Shown: positions 16,998 to 26,555, numbered from the stretch's first letter. The stretch: DNA of 64,000 bases from Alicyclobacillus tolerans (GCF_001447355.1 NZ_JXBW01000006.1:142902-206901), one strand, 5' to 3'. Numbers and translations: made by a program. Notes: generated from the sequence alone by a model not told the origin.

Positions 16998-17018
16998 CGG
17001 TCGGTAAGCGCCACTTTT
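16977..17018 (+). terminator. Terminator of the glycosylation operon
   Basis: GTGGCGCTTA (16977-16986) pairs with TAAGCGCCAC (17005-17014) and TTTT follows. The 5' arm lies inside the last codons of the flippase-like gene, so the stop codon sits in the loop. Confidence 0.8.
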
Positions 17019-17024
17019 ATGGAC

Positions 17025-17861
17025 TCAAACGAAGTAATCTCCTTCGCAGACCGTGACAGCCTCACCGGTCATCAAGATATGCCCATCATCCCGCAATTCG
17101 ATATCGAGATCGCCGCCGAGCAGGTGCACAGTGACTTTGCTTCCGACCAATCCTTTGTGCGCCAAGGCGGCCACGCTCGCGCAAGCACCCGTTCCACAGG
17201 CATAGGTCACGCCAGACCCGCGCTCATAGACGCGAAAATCGATCTCAGATGGCGACTTGACAGCAACAAATTCCGCATTAATTCGTTCAGGAAAGTCCGG
17301 ATGGGATTCAATGCGGGGCCCTATGCGCAAAACCTCTTCGTCATCGACGCGATCGACCAACGAGACAAAATGGGGATTACCCACGCTGACGAGCGTACCC
17401 CAGACCGGGACGCCATCGATATCGACCGCCACGTCATCTCCGCGATGCACCCCCGTGTAAGGCACAACAGACGAGCCAAAACCCGCCTGCCCCATATCAA
17501 TGGTCACCAGGGGCACTCGCCCATGACGATCCATATGCACCCGCGCTTCCACGACGCCCGCTTTCGTCTCGATGGAAAACACGCCTGTATCGACAAGCCC
17601 GTGCTCATACGCATATTTCGCCACGCAACGCAGGCCATTGCCACACGATTCCGCTTCCGATCCATCCGCATTCCAAATCCGCATCCCCACGTCCGCCACG
17701 TCCGAAGGCTGGATCACAATCAATCCATCAGAACCAATGCCGCGACGCACGTCACTCACACGCCTTGCCAACTCCGCAAGATCCAAAGAAGGCAGCTGTG
17801 TCTCTGCGGTTGAAACGTAGATATAGTTGTTGCCGAGCGCATGCATCTTGGTGAACCTCAT
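17025..17861 (-). CDS. dapF: Diaminopimelate epimerase
   Basis: DapF converts LL- to meso-diaminopimelate for lysine and peptidoglycan synthesis. The 278-aa protein has the N-terminal FTKMHALGNNYIY, the first catalytic cysteine in ESCGNGLRCVAKYAYEHG, and the second in TYACGTGACASVAAL. It stands alone here, facing away from the tRNA gene and convergent with the glycosylation operon. Confidence 0.95.
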   Translation of the reverse strand: MRFTKMHALGNNYIYVSTAETQLPSLDLAELARRVSDVRRGIGSDGLIVIQPSDVADVGMRIWNADGSEAESCGNGLRCVAKYAYEHGLVDTGVFSIETKAGVVEARVHMDRHGRVPLVTIDMGQAGFGSSVVPYTGVHRGDDVAVDIDGVPVWGTLVSVGNPHFVSLVDRVDDEEVLRIGPRIESHPDFPERINAEFVAVKSPSEIDFRVYERGSGVTYACGTGACASVAALAHKGLVGSKVTVHLLGGDLDIELRDDGHILMTGEAVTVCEGDYFV

Positions 17862-17918
17862 TGGGCAACCCCCTTGGCTTCAGACATAAAAATTTTTTCG
17901 TCCGATCGAAAATATTCG

Positions 17919-17947
17919 TTGCAATCCACCCAAATTCCTTGTATACT
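17919..17947 (+). promoter_or_regulatory. Sigma-A promoter of tRNA-Leu
   Basis: TTGCAA (17919-17924) and TATACT (17942-17947) are separated by 17 nt, 24 bp before the tRNA 5' end, a near-consensus promoter as expected for a stable RNA. Confidence 0.75.
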
Positions 17948-17971
17948 TTAATCGTTGCCTCGATGAGACGC

Positions 17972-18058
17972 GCGGTCGTGGCGGAATCGGCAGACGCGCT
18001 AGATTCAGGTTCTAGTGGGGGCAACCCCGTGGAGGTTCAAGTCCTCTCGACCGCACCA
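17972..18058 (+). tRNA. tRNA-Leu (anticodon CAG)
   Basis: The sequence folds as a class II tRNA: acceptor stem GCGGTCG with CGACCGC, anticodon stem CTAGA/TCTAG around the loop TTCAGGT (anticodon CAG, reading CUG), a long variable arm GGGG-CAA-CCCC, a T-arm with GGTTCAAGTCC, and an encoded CCA end. It has its own promoter and terminator and is not part of a tRNA cluster in this window. Confidence 0.95.
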
Positions 18059-18061
18059 TAG

Positions 18062-18098
18062 AAAAGGGATTTCGGAATTTTTCCGAAGTCCCTTTTGT
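18062..18098 (+). terminator. Terminator of tRNA-Leu
   Basis: AAAAGGGA-TTTCGGAA pairs with TTCCGAAG-TCCCTTTT through about 15 bp with one G-T pair, beginning 4 nt after the CCA end. Confidence 0.85.
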
Positions 18099-18121
18099 GT
18101 TTACTGCAACGTATCGTCCGA

Positions 18122-18541
18122 TCACGGCAGCGTAAACAACACATAGTTCCCCGGACCGACACACGCTAAGGCAAACGCGGTTGCCATCAACACGACGTTG
18201 TATTCGAATCCTCCGCGATCGACCCAATACCCATTGCGCCAGTGAACCGTAATGATGGCATCCAGCATAACTACGATGATAAAGACGGCCGCCACAGGCA
18301 ACAACACGCCTACACACAGCATAGCGCCCGCAAGAAATTCCAACGTTCCGGCTACGACGGCCCAAATTCGGCCACCAGGACGAAATCCCAAACTCTCAAG
18401 CCACTGTCCGGTCCCGGAGATCCCGGCTCCACCGAACCAGCCAAACAACTTCTGCGTGCCGTGTCCAATGAACGTCAGACCAATCACCAAGCGAACGACC
18501 AATAAGCCGATATCCGCAAGACCTGCGTGCGCCATGCCCAT
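18122..18541 (-). CDS. DoxX-family membrane protein
   Basis: The 139-aa protein has four membrane helices and the DoxX signature LVVRLVIGLTFIGHGTQKLFGWFGG, then GTLEFLAGAMLCVGVLLPVAA. DoxX-like proteins are small quinone- or thiol-linked membrane proteins found in many bacteria; the precise role is usually unknown. It lies just downstream of the tRNA terminator on the opposite strand and starts back-to-back with the gene at 18688. Confidence 0.85.
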   Translation of the reverse strand: MGMAHAGLADIGLLVVRLVIGLTFIGHGTQKLFGWFGGAGISGTGQWLESLGFRPGGRIWAVVAGTLEFLAGAMLCVGVLLPVAAVFIIVVMLDAIITVHWRNGYWVDRGGFEYNVVLMATAFALACVGPGNYVLFTLP

Positions 18542-18687
18542 CCCATCCTTTGCTCATACACATAGTAGCAGTGTTTCCGGAAGCGATGGCAAATACGCAG
18601 TCGGATGGCCGCAGCAATGTCATATGTGTACCGCATGGTTGCTCGGCACACTGGATACGCTTGAAGATGGGAGTTGAGGCGATTCGT

Positions 18688-19191
18688 GTGGTGATATTGT
18701 CCTTTTCTGCAATATTTCTCGTGATTGTTTTCGCTACAAAAACACATCCATGTCTTACTCAATATTGCAAAAGCGTGCTTTGGGTGACCGTGATCGCACT
18801 GTTGTACAATCTCGTGTGCCGAGGCTACCCACTTTGGTATCATCCGCGCTGGTGGCTGATGACGGACAAGTTTTCTCAATTGGTTCAAATATTTGTTCTT
18901 CTCCCCTGTACCACCCTACTGTTTCTGCGGAACATGCCGCGCCGGCGGATGGCGAAAATCATCTACGGCTTGTGCTTTCTTGCGGTCTACGGAATTTATG
19001 AGGCCTTGCTGTGTGCGACCCATGAAATTATCTATTGTCACGGTTGGTCATTTGGTTGGTCGCTATTACTGGATGCCTGCATGTTCTTCATCATGTGGCT
19101 TCACAACGAAAACTGGCGGATTTCCGTCGGCTTGTCTGGACTCATCATGTCGCTTTTCCTCGCCTGGTTTCATGTGCCATGGGACACGTAA
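18688..19191 (+). CDS. Polytopic membrane protein, possibly CBO0543 family
   Basis: About 167 residues with five hydrophobic segments. The frame is open from 18550, but GTG 18688 has GAGG 6 nt upstream and starts directly before the first helix; an ATG at 18667 is the alternative. The C-terminal region with tryptophan/histidine pairs (YEALLCATHEIIYCHGWSFGWSLLLDACMFFIMWLHNENWR) resembles CBO0543-type proteins of spore formers, but I am not certain. No function is assigned. Confidence 0.6.
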   Translation: MVILSFSAIFLVIVFATKTHPCLTQYCKSVLWVTVIALLYNLVCRGYPLWYHPRWWLMTDKFSQLVQIFVLLPCTTLLFLRNMPRRRMAKIIYGLCFLAVYGIYEALLCATHEIIYCHGWSFGWSLLLDACMFFIMWLHNENWRISVGLSGLIMSLFLAWFHVPWDT

Positions 19192-19195
19192 ACGC

Positions 19196-19225
19196 AAAAG
19201 GCCAGGGATGACTACCCACTGGCCT
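19196..19225 (-). terminator. Terminator of the beta-glucosidase/ABC operon
   Basis: AGGCCAG (19199-19205) pairs with CTGGCCT (19219-19225), with a GGG/CCC pair inside, and TTTT follows on the minus strand. It lies about 28 nt after the GH1 stop. Confidence 0.7.
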
Positions 19226-19252
19226 CAAGCGATTTCAATCTGGTTGTGGAGA

Positions 19253-20617
19253 TTATACCGTTCCTTGCACGGTTTCTGGCAATCCGTTTGCGGCGATCAC
19301 CTGGCGATACCACGCAAAACTGTCCTTCGGAATGCGCTCTTGCGTATCATAGTCCACGTAAATGATGCCAAAGCGCTTGGTATAACCGAAAGCCCATTCG
19401 AAGTTATCCAGCAAGGACCAAAGGTAATATCCCTTCAAGTTCCCGCCTTCCGAAATAAACTTACGAGCCGCCTCCAGGTGTTGATGCAGGTACGCGATTC
19501 TATCTGTATCATGCACATTTCCATCTTCGACCACATCGGCACTCGCTGCCCCATTCTCCGTAATGTAGATAGGGAGATCCGTGTAATCCTTTTGCAAGCG
19601 ATGTAAAAGATCATACAACGCATCCGGATACACTTCCCAACCCATGTCGGTCACGGGGTTGTCCGTCTTCAGGTGCTTCACGCCAAGCAGCGGATCGTTT
19701 GGTTCATCCGCAACCAAGGAGCGCGTATAGAAGTTGATGCCCAGAAAATCCATTTTCGTTGCGATGGTCTCCATGTCCCCAGGGCGGACCACATCTAAAT
19801 CGCCACAAAAACGATCCACCCGCTCCATGAACTCGGCCGGATACTCGCCCTTGAAAAGCGGATCGAGGAACCAGCGATTGGCAAAGCAATCTTGGCGCGC
19901 CGCCGCAGCTACATCCTGTGGCGAGTCGGAGGCGGGATACGCGGGCGTCAGGTTGAGTGTGATACCGATCTCGCCCTTCAACCCGAGCGAACGATACAAT
20001 TTCACCGCCTCGCCATGCGAGAGCAAAAGGTGGTGCGCCGCACGATAGGCCCGTCGCCAATCGCGCAAACCTGGCGCGTGCTCGCCGATGCCGTAGCTCA
20101 GCAACGATGCACACCAAGGTTCGTTGTGCGTAATCCACATTGGAATTTGATCGCCAAGCTCTCGAAATGCCTTTTCTGCAAATTCAAGATAATAATCCAC
20201 GACGGCTCGGTTCGACCAACCGCCTTCATCTTCAATCCACTGTGGTAGATCCCAGTGGTAAATCGTCGCCGCCGGGGTGATGCCATGCTTGTGCAACTGC
20301 TCCAATAACCGCTTGTAAAAATCAAACCCGTTGTCTAGAACCTTTCCCTTCGCTGGGAATACGCGAGGCCAAGCCAAGGAAAAGCGATAAGAACGGATGC
20401 CCAATTCCGCCATGAGCTTGACGTCAGATTCGTAGCGATGGTAGTGGTCACAGGCAATGTCACCCGTGTGACCGTGTAATACCTTGCCCGGCGTCTTCGA
20501 AAACGTGTCCCAAATCGACGGTCCTCTGCCATCTTCTGCAGCGGCCCCTTCGATTTGATAGGACGCGGTCGCAGCGCCCCAGATAAAATCGTCCGGAAAC
20601 GAACGGTTTTGGCTCAT
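19253..20617 (-). CDS. bglA: Beta-glucosidase, glycoside hydrolase family 1
   Basis: The 454-aa enzyme is a complete GH1 protein: FIWGAATASYQIEGAAAEDGRGPSIWD at the start, the acid/base glutamate E166 in THNEP and the nucleophile E354 in YITENGAA, plus WSLLDNFEW near the end. Family members hydrolyse cellobiose, other beta-glucosides and often beta-galactosides, beta-mannosides or phospho-beta-glucosides. It has no signal peptide and is the last gene of the operon with the Opp-type importer, so it should act on imported oligosaccharides in the cytoplasm. Confidence 0.95.
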   Translation of the reverse strand: MSQNRSFPDDFIWGAATASYQIEGAAAEDGRGPSIWDTFSKTPGKVLHGHTGDIACDHYHRYESDVKLMAELGIRSYRFSLAWPRVFPAKGKVLDNGFDFYKRLLEQLHKHGITPAATIYHWDLPQWIEDEGGWSNRAVVDYYLEFAEKAFRELGDQIPMWITHNEPWCASLLSYGIGEHAPGLRDWRRAYRAAHHLLLSHGEAVKLYRSLGLKGEIGITLNLTPAYPASDSPQDVAAAARQDCFANRWFLDPLFKGEYPAEFMERVDRFCGDLDVVRPGDMETIATKMDFLGINFYTRSLVADEPNDPLLGVKHLKTDNPVTDMGWEVYPDALYDLLHRLQKDYTDLPIYITENGAASADVVEDGNVHDTDRIAYLHQHLEAARKFISEGGNLKGYYLWSLLDNFEWAFGYTKRFGIIYVDYDTQERIPKDSFAWYRQVIAANGLPETVQGTV

Positions 20618-20634
20618 AGATCATCATATCCCCC

Positions 20635-21612
20635 TTATGCAGGATGGTGGCAAGCAACAGCATGGCCACTCGACAACTCGCGCAACGGTGGCTCCTCGTT
20701 TCGACACACGTCGGTCACGAGAGGACAGCGATTGGCGAACGGACAGCCTTTGCGCCCCTCGAGCAGATTCGGTGCACTATTACTCGTCTCAGGCAACGGG
20801 CCGCGGTGGCGCGTGCCGGGTGTCGCGGTGAGCAACAGCCTTGTATACGGATGTGTCGGCGCTTTAATCAACTCCGCCGATGGTGCAGTTTCCATGACCT
20901 TGCCGCCGTACAAGACCATAATGCGGTTGCCAATATAGCGCGCCGAAGCCAAATCATGCGTGATATACAGGAAAGCTAGATTGAGATCATTGCGCAAATC
21001 GTTCATCAATTTCAGAACGCCAGCACGGATCGATACGTCAAGCATGGAAATGGGTTCGTCGGCCACGATGAACTTAGGGTTGACCGCCAACGCGCGGGCG
21101 ATCGCCACACGCTGCCGCTGACCTCCAGACAACTCGTGCGGAAATTTACGGCGCGTCTCAGCAACCGGTGTCAGACCAACCTTGGTCAGCAGCTCATCAA
21201 TCTGTTCACTGACGCTGACACCCTTGTTTGCCCGATACTTGCGCACAGGAAACGCCAAGTGCTGTTCAATCGATCGCGTTGGATTTAGCGAACCAAACGG
21301 ATCCTGAAATACCATCTGCGCTTCCTTGCGGTATTCCTTGATCTCGCGACCACGAATGTGTGTCACGTCGCGTCCACCGACAATAATCGAACCGTCCGCA
21401 GGCTCAATCATCCGGACTAATGCCTTGCCAATCGTCGACTTTCCGCTTCCCGATTCACCGACCAAAGAAAGAACCTCACCAGGCCCAATCGAAAAACTGA
21501 CGCGATCGACAGGGCGAATAAACTGACCCTGGCCAATCGGAAAGTGAACCACCAAGTCCTTGACTTCCAGGAGCGCCGTCCCGGTAGCAGGCGTCTTTGT
21601 CGCATTAGACAT
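20635..21612 (-). CDS. ABC transporter ATPase (OppF-like)
   Basis: The 325-aa protein has Walker A GESGSGKST, the Q-loop MVFQDPFGSLNP, signature LSGGQRQRVAIARAL, Walker B KFIVADEPISMLD and the C-terminal oligopeptide/dipeptide ATPase extension with CPFANRCPLVTDVC that often binds an Fe-S cluster. The ATG at 21612 overlaps the end of the upstream ATPase gene; an ATG seven codons earlier lacks an SD. It pairs with the 21605-22597 ATPase as the two unlike nucleotide-binding subunits of an Opp-type importer. Confidence 0.92.
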   Translation of the reverse strand: MSNATKTPATGTALLEVKDLVVHFPIGQGQFIRPVDRVSFSIGPGEVLSLVGESGSGKSTIGKALVRMIEPADGSIIVGGRDVTHIRGREIKEYRKEAQMVFQDPFGSLNPTRSIEQHLAFPVRKYRANKGVSVSEQIDELLTKVGLTPVAETRRKFPHELSGGQRQRVAIARALAVNPKFIVADEPISMLDVSIRAGVLKLMNDLRNDLNLAFLYITHDLASARYIGNRIMVLYGGKVMETAPSAELIKAPTHPYTRLLLTATPGTRHRGPLPETSNSAPNLLEGRKGCPFANRCPLVTDVCRNEEPPLRELSSGHAVACHHPA

Positions 21613-22597
21613 GGGAGACCAACTCCTTTTCACTGAATAGGTGGCACTCGATCAATTTATCGCCGACAGCCAACTTTTCCGGACGCACGCGCCGACAAAT
21701 ATCCGTCGCATAGGGACAACGAGGATGAAAAGCACACCCGGATGGGAGATCCTGCAAATCAGGCGGGTAGCCACCGATGCCCTGAATCGTAACGTCCTCA
21801 GCAGTCAACTCCGGAATCGCCTTCAACAAGCCTTCTGTGTAAGGATGGTGTTTCTCTTGCAGATGCAAAAGATCGCTTGGTGTGACTTCAATAATCCGCC
21901 CCGCATACATGATGGCAACCCTGGACGCCAATTCGGCTACAAGGCTGAAGTCGTGACTGACAAACAAAATGGCAAATCCTACTTCTTGCTGAATCTTGCG
22001 GATTTCATCAAGAATTGAACGCTGGACCACCACATCGAGAGCTGTTGTCGGTTCGTCCATAATCACGAGCGCAGGGTTAAGTGCAATCGCGATGGCGATG
22101 ACGACGCGCTGACGCATGCCACCCGAGAGTTCGTGCGGATAACTCTTCAGATGTTTGGGATCAATGCGCACAAGTTCCATTAGCTCCCGGGCGCGGGCCC
22201 GTGCCTGTTCCTTCGTCATATCTTTGCGATGAGACAACAGAGCATCCAGAATTTGTGTTTCCACAGTCATCACGGGGTTCAGGGCGCTCATAGCGCTCTG
22301 AAAGACCATCGCCATTTTACTCCACCGGAATTGACGCAATTCTTTCTTCGAGAGTTGGTAAACGTCTTGGCCAAGGATCTTCACCCGACCCTTGGTTACC
22401 ACTGCATCGCCCTTGAGTAAGCGCATGATGGTGTAAGCCATCGTCGATTTGCCAGACCCCGATTCGCCAATGAGCCCTACAATCTCGTTTGGGTAGACTT
22501 GCAAGTTGACGTCGTTGACAGCGTGAACAAGTCCGCTGCCTGTGACATACGCGACAGACAGGTCCTCAATCTCCAGAACTGGTTTATTGTCCGCCAT
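21605..22597 (-). CDS. ABC transporter ATPase (OppD-like)
   Basis: The 330-aa protein has Walker A GESGSGKSTMAY, signature LSGGMRQRVVIAIAI, Walker B ALVIMDEPTTALD and the Opp-type C-terminal segment CAFHPRCPYATDICRRVRPE. It overlaps the OppC-like gene by 14 bp. With the 20635-21612 ATPase it drives import through the two permeases encoded upstream. Confidence 0.92.
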   Translation of the reverse strand: MADNKPVLEIEDLSVAYVTGSGLVHAVNDVNLQVYPNEIVGLIGESGSGKSTMAYTIMRLLKGDAVVTKGRVKILGQDVYQLSKKELRQFRWSKMAMVFQSAMSALNPVMTVETQILDALLSHRKDMTKEQARARARELMELVRIDPKHLKSYPHELSGGMRQRVVIAIAIALNPALVIMDEPTTALDVVVQRSILDEIRKIQQEVGFAILFVSHDFSLVAELASRVAIMYAGRIIEVTPSDLLHLQEKHHPYTEGLLKAIPELTAEDVTIQGIGGYPPDLQDLPSGCAFHPRCPYATDICRRVRPEKLAVGDKLIECHLFSEKELVSHV

Positions 22598-23567
22598 CTG
22601 TCGACACCCCTTTCGTCTGGCTCTGTTGCAACTCCTTCAGCAACTTCTGCACATCCTTCTTCTTGCGCGACGTACGAAGGCGTGGGTTCGTCACCTGGTC
22701 GATACCGAAGTTCATCAACGCAAAACTTGTGCCAAGCAAAGCGATTCCGAGACCTGGCGGTACAAACCACCACCATGCGCCACTGATCATGGCACCGTTT
22801 TGGGACGACCAGTACAACATCGTGCCCCAACTGGTGGAAGCCACATTTTCAAAACCGAGATAAGCCAAGCCAGATTCCGCAAGTACAGCAGCAAGACACG
22901 CGTACATCACGTTCGACGCGATGACCGATGTCATATTCGGAACAATTTCGAAGAGAATGATGCGAAATGTCGATGCACCCGACAGCCGAGCTGCCGCGAT
23001 ATAGTCTCGACTTGCAATCGTCATCGCCATCGACCGCATCACACGGGCGCCCCACGCCCAACCGGTCAATGCAATGATCAAGCCGTTCATGTACGGCGTC
23101 GAATTATTGACGTACGATTCGATGATAATCAGCAGTGCCAAGCCAGGCATGACCAAAAAGATGTTACAGATGGCGTTAAGAATCGAATCGGTCACGCCAC
23201 CCAGATATCCCGCTGTCACGCCGATGAGCACCGCGATAATCGTACTGAGCACGCCAGCCCCAATGCCGACGATCAGCGTCGCGCGAGTGCCCCAGATAAA
23301 TTGTGAGAACACATCCTGCCCCAGACTTGTCGTGCCAAAAATATGGCTCGCTGAAGGCGGTTGCAACATGTTGAAGTTCGTCGATGAAGGATTGTATGGC
23401 GCTATCAACGGTGCAAATATCGCAATGACGACAAACAATCCAAAGAGAATAACACCGACCAGCGATCTTGGGTTTTTAAAAAACGTCTGCAGCGCGGAGT
23501 TTTTACGCTTCGCTTTTTGCTTCGGAGTATTGGCGGTTGTATTGACGGCAACGCTCTGTGTACTCAC
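22584..23567 (-). CDS. ABC transporter permease (OppC-like)
   Basis: The 327-aa protein has a cytoplasmic N-terminus, one helix, the LLQPPSASHIFGTTSLGQDVFSQFIWGTRATL entry typical of OppC/DppC (FGTDxxGRDxxS class), and five more helices with the EAA-like loop RSMAMTIASRDYIAAARLSGAS. The start overlaps the OppB-like gene by 4 nt. Confidence 0.92.
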   Translation of the reverse strand: MSTQSVAVNTTANTPKQKAKRKNSALQTFFKNPRSLVGVILFGLFVVIAIFAPLIAPYNPSSTNFNMLQPPSASHIFGTTSLGQDVFSQFIWGTRATLIVGIGAGVLSTIIAVLIGVTAGYLGGVTDSILNAICNIFLVMPGLALLIIIESYVNNSTPYMNGLIIALTGWAWGARVMRSMAMTIASRDYIAAARLSGASTFRIILFEIVPNMTSVIASNVMYACLAAVLAESGLAYLGFENVASTSWGTMLYWSSQNGAMISGAWWWFVPPGLGIALLGTSFALMNFGIDQVTNPRLRTSRKKKDVQKLLKELQQSQTKGVSTDGGQ

Positions 23568-24553
23568 GACGTTGCACCTCTCCTTCTTACGCGCGGATCC
23601 AAACGTCCGTACAACATATCGACGATGAAGTTAATCACCAACGCCGTCACGGCGATAATGAGAAACATGCCTTGGATGAGCGGATAATCCTCACTCGAAA
23701 CCGCATTCGTCAATCCGTAACCGATACCCGGATAGGAGAACACTTGTTCAATCAAAATCTGACCACCGATAATGGAAGATAGCGCGATCGCGATCGAAGT
23801 CAACTGCGGTAGCAGCGCATTGCGTGCAGCGTAGGAAAATATCAAGCGACGCGTTGGCACGCCCTTGGCTTCTGCAAAAACAACATAATCTTCCCCAAGC
23901 GTGGTCATCATATTGTTCCGCATGCCGATGATCCATCCGCTGATACTGCCGACGAACACGACGAATGCCGGAAGGATACTGTGATAAATCGCACTCGTAA
24001 TAAACGGCAAGTTGTATCCTTGCGTCACATCGTCACCGGAACCGTGCGCCATCGGAAACCAATGGTGTATAAACCCAAAGAAGTAAATACAGATGAGTCC
24101 CAGCCAGAAGCTTGGAATCGCCTGTCCAAACATCGTGACAATCGGAATGACGTTATCCGCCGTGCCACCGCGGCGCCAAGCGATGAGTATCCCAACCAAG
24201 GTACCGACAACAACCGCAATGATGGTGACGACGCCGAGCAAAATGATTGTCCAAGGCAAGCTGTTGGAAATAATGCTAACAACGGAAGTCGGGAAATATT
24301 GAAACGAGCTGCCCCAGTGACCTGTCAAAAGATTGCCAAGATACTGGAAGTACTGCTGATACAACGGACCGTTCGACAATCCAAGTTCCTGCTCAATCGC
24401 TTTCAGGGCAGATGGATTGATGTTGCCGGCTTGTTTCGCAATCATCGCCTGCGCCGGATTGCCAGGCATCAACCTCGGCAAAATGAAGTTGAGCGTCACG
24501 GCAGCCCATAGGGATAAAATTAAGAACCCTAAGCGGTTGAGGAAGTAACGCAT
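23564..24553 (-). CDS. ABC transporter permease (OppB-like)
   Basis: The 329-aa protein begins MRYFLNRLGFLILSLWAAVTLNFILPRLMPGNP, the standard OppB/DppB start, and carries the EAA-type loop GEDYVVFAEAKGVPTRRLIFSYAARNALLPQLT. It is the first permease gene after the binding protein, with a hairpin in the 106-bp gap between them. Confidence 0.92.
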   Translation of the reverse strand: MRYFLNRLGFLILSLWAAVTLNFILPRLMPGNPAQAMIAKQAGNINPSALKAIEQELGLSNGPLYQQYFQYLGNLLTGHWGSSFQYFPTSVVSIISNSLPWTIILLGVVTIIAVVVGTLVGILIAWRRGGTADNVIPIVTMFGQAIPSFWLGLICIYFFGFIHHWFPMAHGSGDDVTQGYNLPFITSAIYHSILPAFVVFVGSISGWIIGMRNNMMTTLGEDYVVFAEAKGVPTRRLIFSYAARNALLPQLTSIAIALSSIIGGQILIEQVFSYPGIGYGLTNAVSSEDYPLIQGMFLIIAVTALVINFIVDMLYGRLDPRVRRRGATS

Positions 24554-24574
24554 GGATCACACCCCTTTTCGAAA

Positions 24575-24607
24575 GGCGAGAAGACTGTTCGAAAAAGTCC
24601 TCTCGCC
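24575..24607 (-). terminator. Intercistronic hairpin between binding protein and permeases
   Basis: GGCGAGA plus GACT (24575-24586) pair with AGTC plus TCTCGCC (24596-24607). It sits between the solute-binding-protein gene and the permease genes, where partial terminators or mRNA-stabilising hairpins commonly keep the binding protein in excess. A short T run (TTTCG) follows on the minus strand. Confidence 0.6.
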
Positions 24608-24659
24608 CGCCTCACAAAATTAATTCTATCCTAGCCGATGCTAAAAGCGGTTACAAACC

Positions 24660-26387
24660 TTAATTTACCGGCTTTAAACGATCCATGACAATCGCTGCGG
24701 ATTGATAGTTATACGGCGATGGATCGATCCACAAATTGCTCTGGGTCGAGAATCCCGTGAACTTCGCGTCGTTGTACTCGAACCAGAGTGCGCCGTCCAA
24801 CAGCGGAATGACAGGCAATTGCTCTGCCGCAACGCGTTCGACCTGATACATATACTGCTTTTGCTGGCTGAGGCTCGAGGTTGCCGCGAACTTGTTGAAT
24901 ATCGCATCCAGGCTCGGATTTTTGTATCCTTCGATATTAAACGAGCCATTCGAATCCAGCATGTCATAATACGTCGTGTATGGGGTCGGCCCTGTGTTAG
25001 TCCACGAGATCGCGAGATCAAAGTGTGGTGTCTGACCGGCACCCGGATCAATGGAGTTGTAGTACGCTGTGTATTGATCTTGCTGAACATTGACGTTGAT
25101 GCCAACCTTTTGCAGTTGCTGCTTGATGAGAAGTGCATCCTCATCCCAATCGCTCCAGCCGGAAACGGTCAACAAATTGAAGGATAGCTCCTGGCCGCCC
25201 TTCGCAAAGATGCCATTCTTGTCCTTCTTAAAACCAGCTGCTTCGAGAAGTTTGACGGCCTTGGCGTCGTTGACCGTGAAGGACTTATCGGCAGCAGGCA
25301 GGTTCGGATCAAGCCAAGCCTTTTGCGGCGGCAAGACCAAGCTGGTCGGTACGGCTGGCTGTTCGTACCCCGTCTCACCCTTCTGTGACAACGCGTTCCG
25401 ATCAATAGCCAAACTAATCGCTTCGCGCACGGACAATTGCGCCAACAGCGGATTGCGCAGGTTCGGATACAACTCGACAGGGTTGTTTGGCGGGAAGTAG
25501 TAGTGATTGTGCTTCGGATCCGCCGCCACAAACGTCTTCTGAATGTCCGGGATGTTGATACCGGCGTACTGAATCTGACCGCTTGCAAGGGCCAAGTCGG
25601 CGCTTGAATTACTAGAAAACGCTGGGTAATTGAGCGTTTTCACAGCGGGCGCTCCACCGTAATACTGCTCATTCGCAGTAAATTTATAGTCTTGTGACGA
25701 GAAATAGGAGATTTTAAACGGTCCGGTGCCAATCGCGTTGGCATGTGTGATTTTCGCCTTTGCCGGGTCACCCAACTTGCTCCATTGATGTTGCGGAACG
25801 ATATACGTCCCACCGAGTACATATTGTTCAGCAAACGGGATATTCGGTGCCTTAAAGTTAAATACGACGGTGTACTTGCCTTGTGCTTTAACGCTTACAA
25901 GCTGTTGCCAAATGCCGTTCGTGTCGGCGTCCGGATACTTCTTCAGCGATTCAAATGTAAAGACGACATCATTCGCCGTAAACGGAACGCCATCTGTCCA
26001 CTTTGCCTTGTTCTGCAACTGAACGGTCAATGTCTTACCACCGTTGCTAAAAGCGAAAGATTTACCGAGCAAATCGAACTGCTTGCCTGTCGTATTGTCA
26101 AAGTAGAACATGGTCTCGTAAATGTTGCCAAGCGTTCCATCAACACTGTTTGTTCCCGAAAATGGGTTGAAGTTGTCAGCGAAGCTACCTGTGACATTGG
26201 GAGCCACCGTCAAGACAGCGTTACTTGTGCTGGCCGACCCTTGTGAAGCACTCGTCGTAACACTTTGATTTCCGCTTGTCGAAGTAGAATTTGAAGCGTT
26301 CGTCGTCGCTGTACCACACCCCGCAACCCCGAGTGCGACAACGACTGCCGAGCCAACGATGCCAAAAATCCGTTTGTTTGACACCAT
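24660..26387 (-). CDS. Extracellular solute-binding lipoprotein, family 5 (Opp/Dpp type)
   Basis: The 575-aa precursor has a signal peptide and lipobox ending GVAGC (lipidated Cys near residue 23), a Ser/Thr-rich linker and the SBP_bac_5 fold (LQNKAKWTDGVPFTANDVVFTFESLK; REAISLAIDRNALSQKG). The ATG at 26387 follows AAAGGGGG. Family 5 proteins bind peptides, but clusters linked to beta-glycosidases, as here, use them for cello- or manno-oligosaccharides. That substrate assignment is from context only. Confidence 0.9.
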   Translation of the reverse strand: MVSNKRIFGIVGSAVVVALGVAGCGTATTNASNSTSTSGNQSVTTSASQGSASTSNAVLTVAPNVTGSFADNFNPFSGTNSVDGTLGNIYETMFYFDNTTGKQFDLLGKSFAFSNGGKTLTVQLQNKAKWTDGVPFTANDVVFTFESLKKYPDADTNGIWQQLVSVKAQGKYTVVFNFKAPNIPFAEQYVLGGTYIVPQHQWSKLGDPAKAKITHANAIGTGPFKISYFSSQDYKFTANEQYYGGAPAVKTLNYPAFSSNSSADLALASGQIQYAGINIPDIQKTFVAADPKHNHYYFPPNNPVELYPNLRNPLLAQLSVREAISLAIDRNALSQKGETGYEQPAVPTSLVLPPQKAWLDPNLPAADKSFTVNDAKAVKLLEAAGFKKDKNGIFAKGGQELSFNLLTVSGWSDWDEDALLIKQQLQKVGINVNVQQDQYTAYYNSIDPGAGQTPHFDLAISWTNTGPTPYTTYYDMLDSNGSFNIEGYKNPSLDAIFNKFAATSSLSQQKQYMYQVERVAAEQLPVIPLLDGALWFEYNDAKFTGFSTQSNLWIDPSPYNYQSAAIVMDRLKPVN

Positions 26388-26438
26388 AAGTCCCCCTTTA
26401 ATGTTGCAACAATTACTGCGCAGAAACACGACTCACCC

Positions 26439-26450
26439 GAAACCGTTTTC
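26439..26450. promoter_or_regulatory. LacI-type operator, copy 1
   Basis: GAAACCGTTTTC is the reverse complement of copy 2 and lies about 50 bp upstream of the binding-protein start. With its flanks the shared 14-mer is CGAAAACGGTTTCG, a CG-centred near-palindrome of the LacI/GalR class. Confidence 0.6.
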
Positions 26451-26555
26451 GACGAAGCCGAATCCGCTTTCCTTGACCTCCGGGTGCGCGTAGCTGCACA
26501 CTCCCGCATTCGCCTTGCATAGAATCGGACAACAAGCGACAACACGGCGATTGGC

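Noticed and set aside
22542..23306. 254-codon open frame on the plus strand
   Set aside because: Antisense to the OppC-like permease; rich in His, Arg and Thr from reverse-strand hydrophobic codons; no ribosome site.
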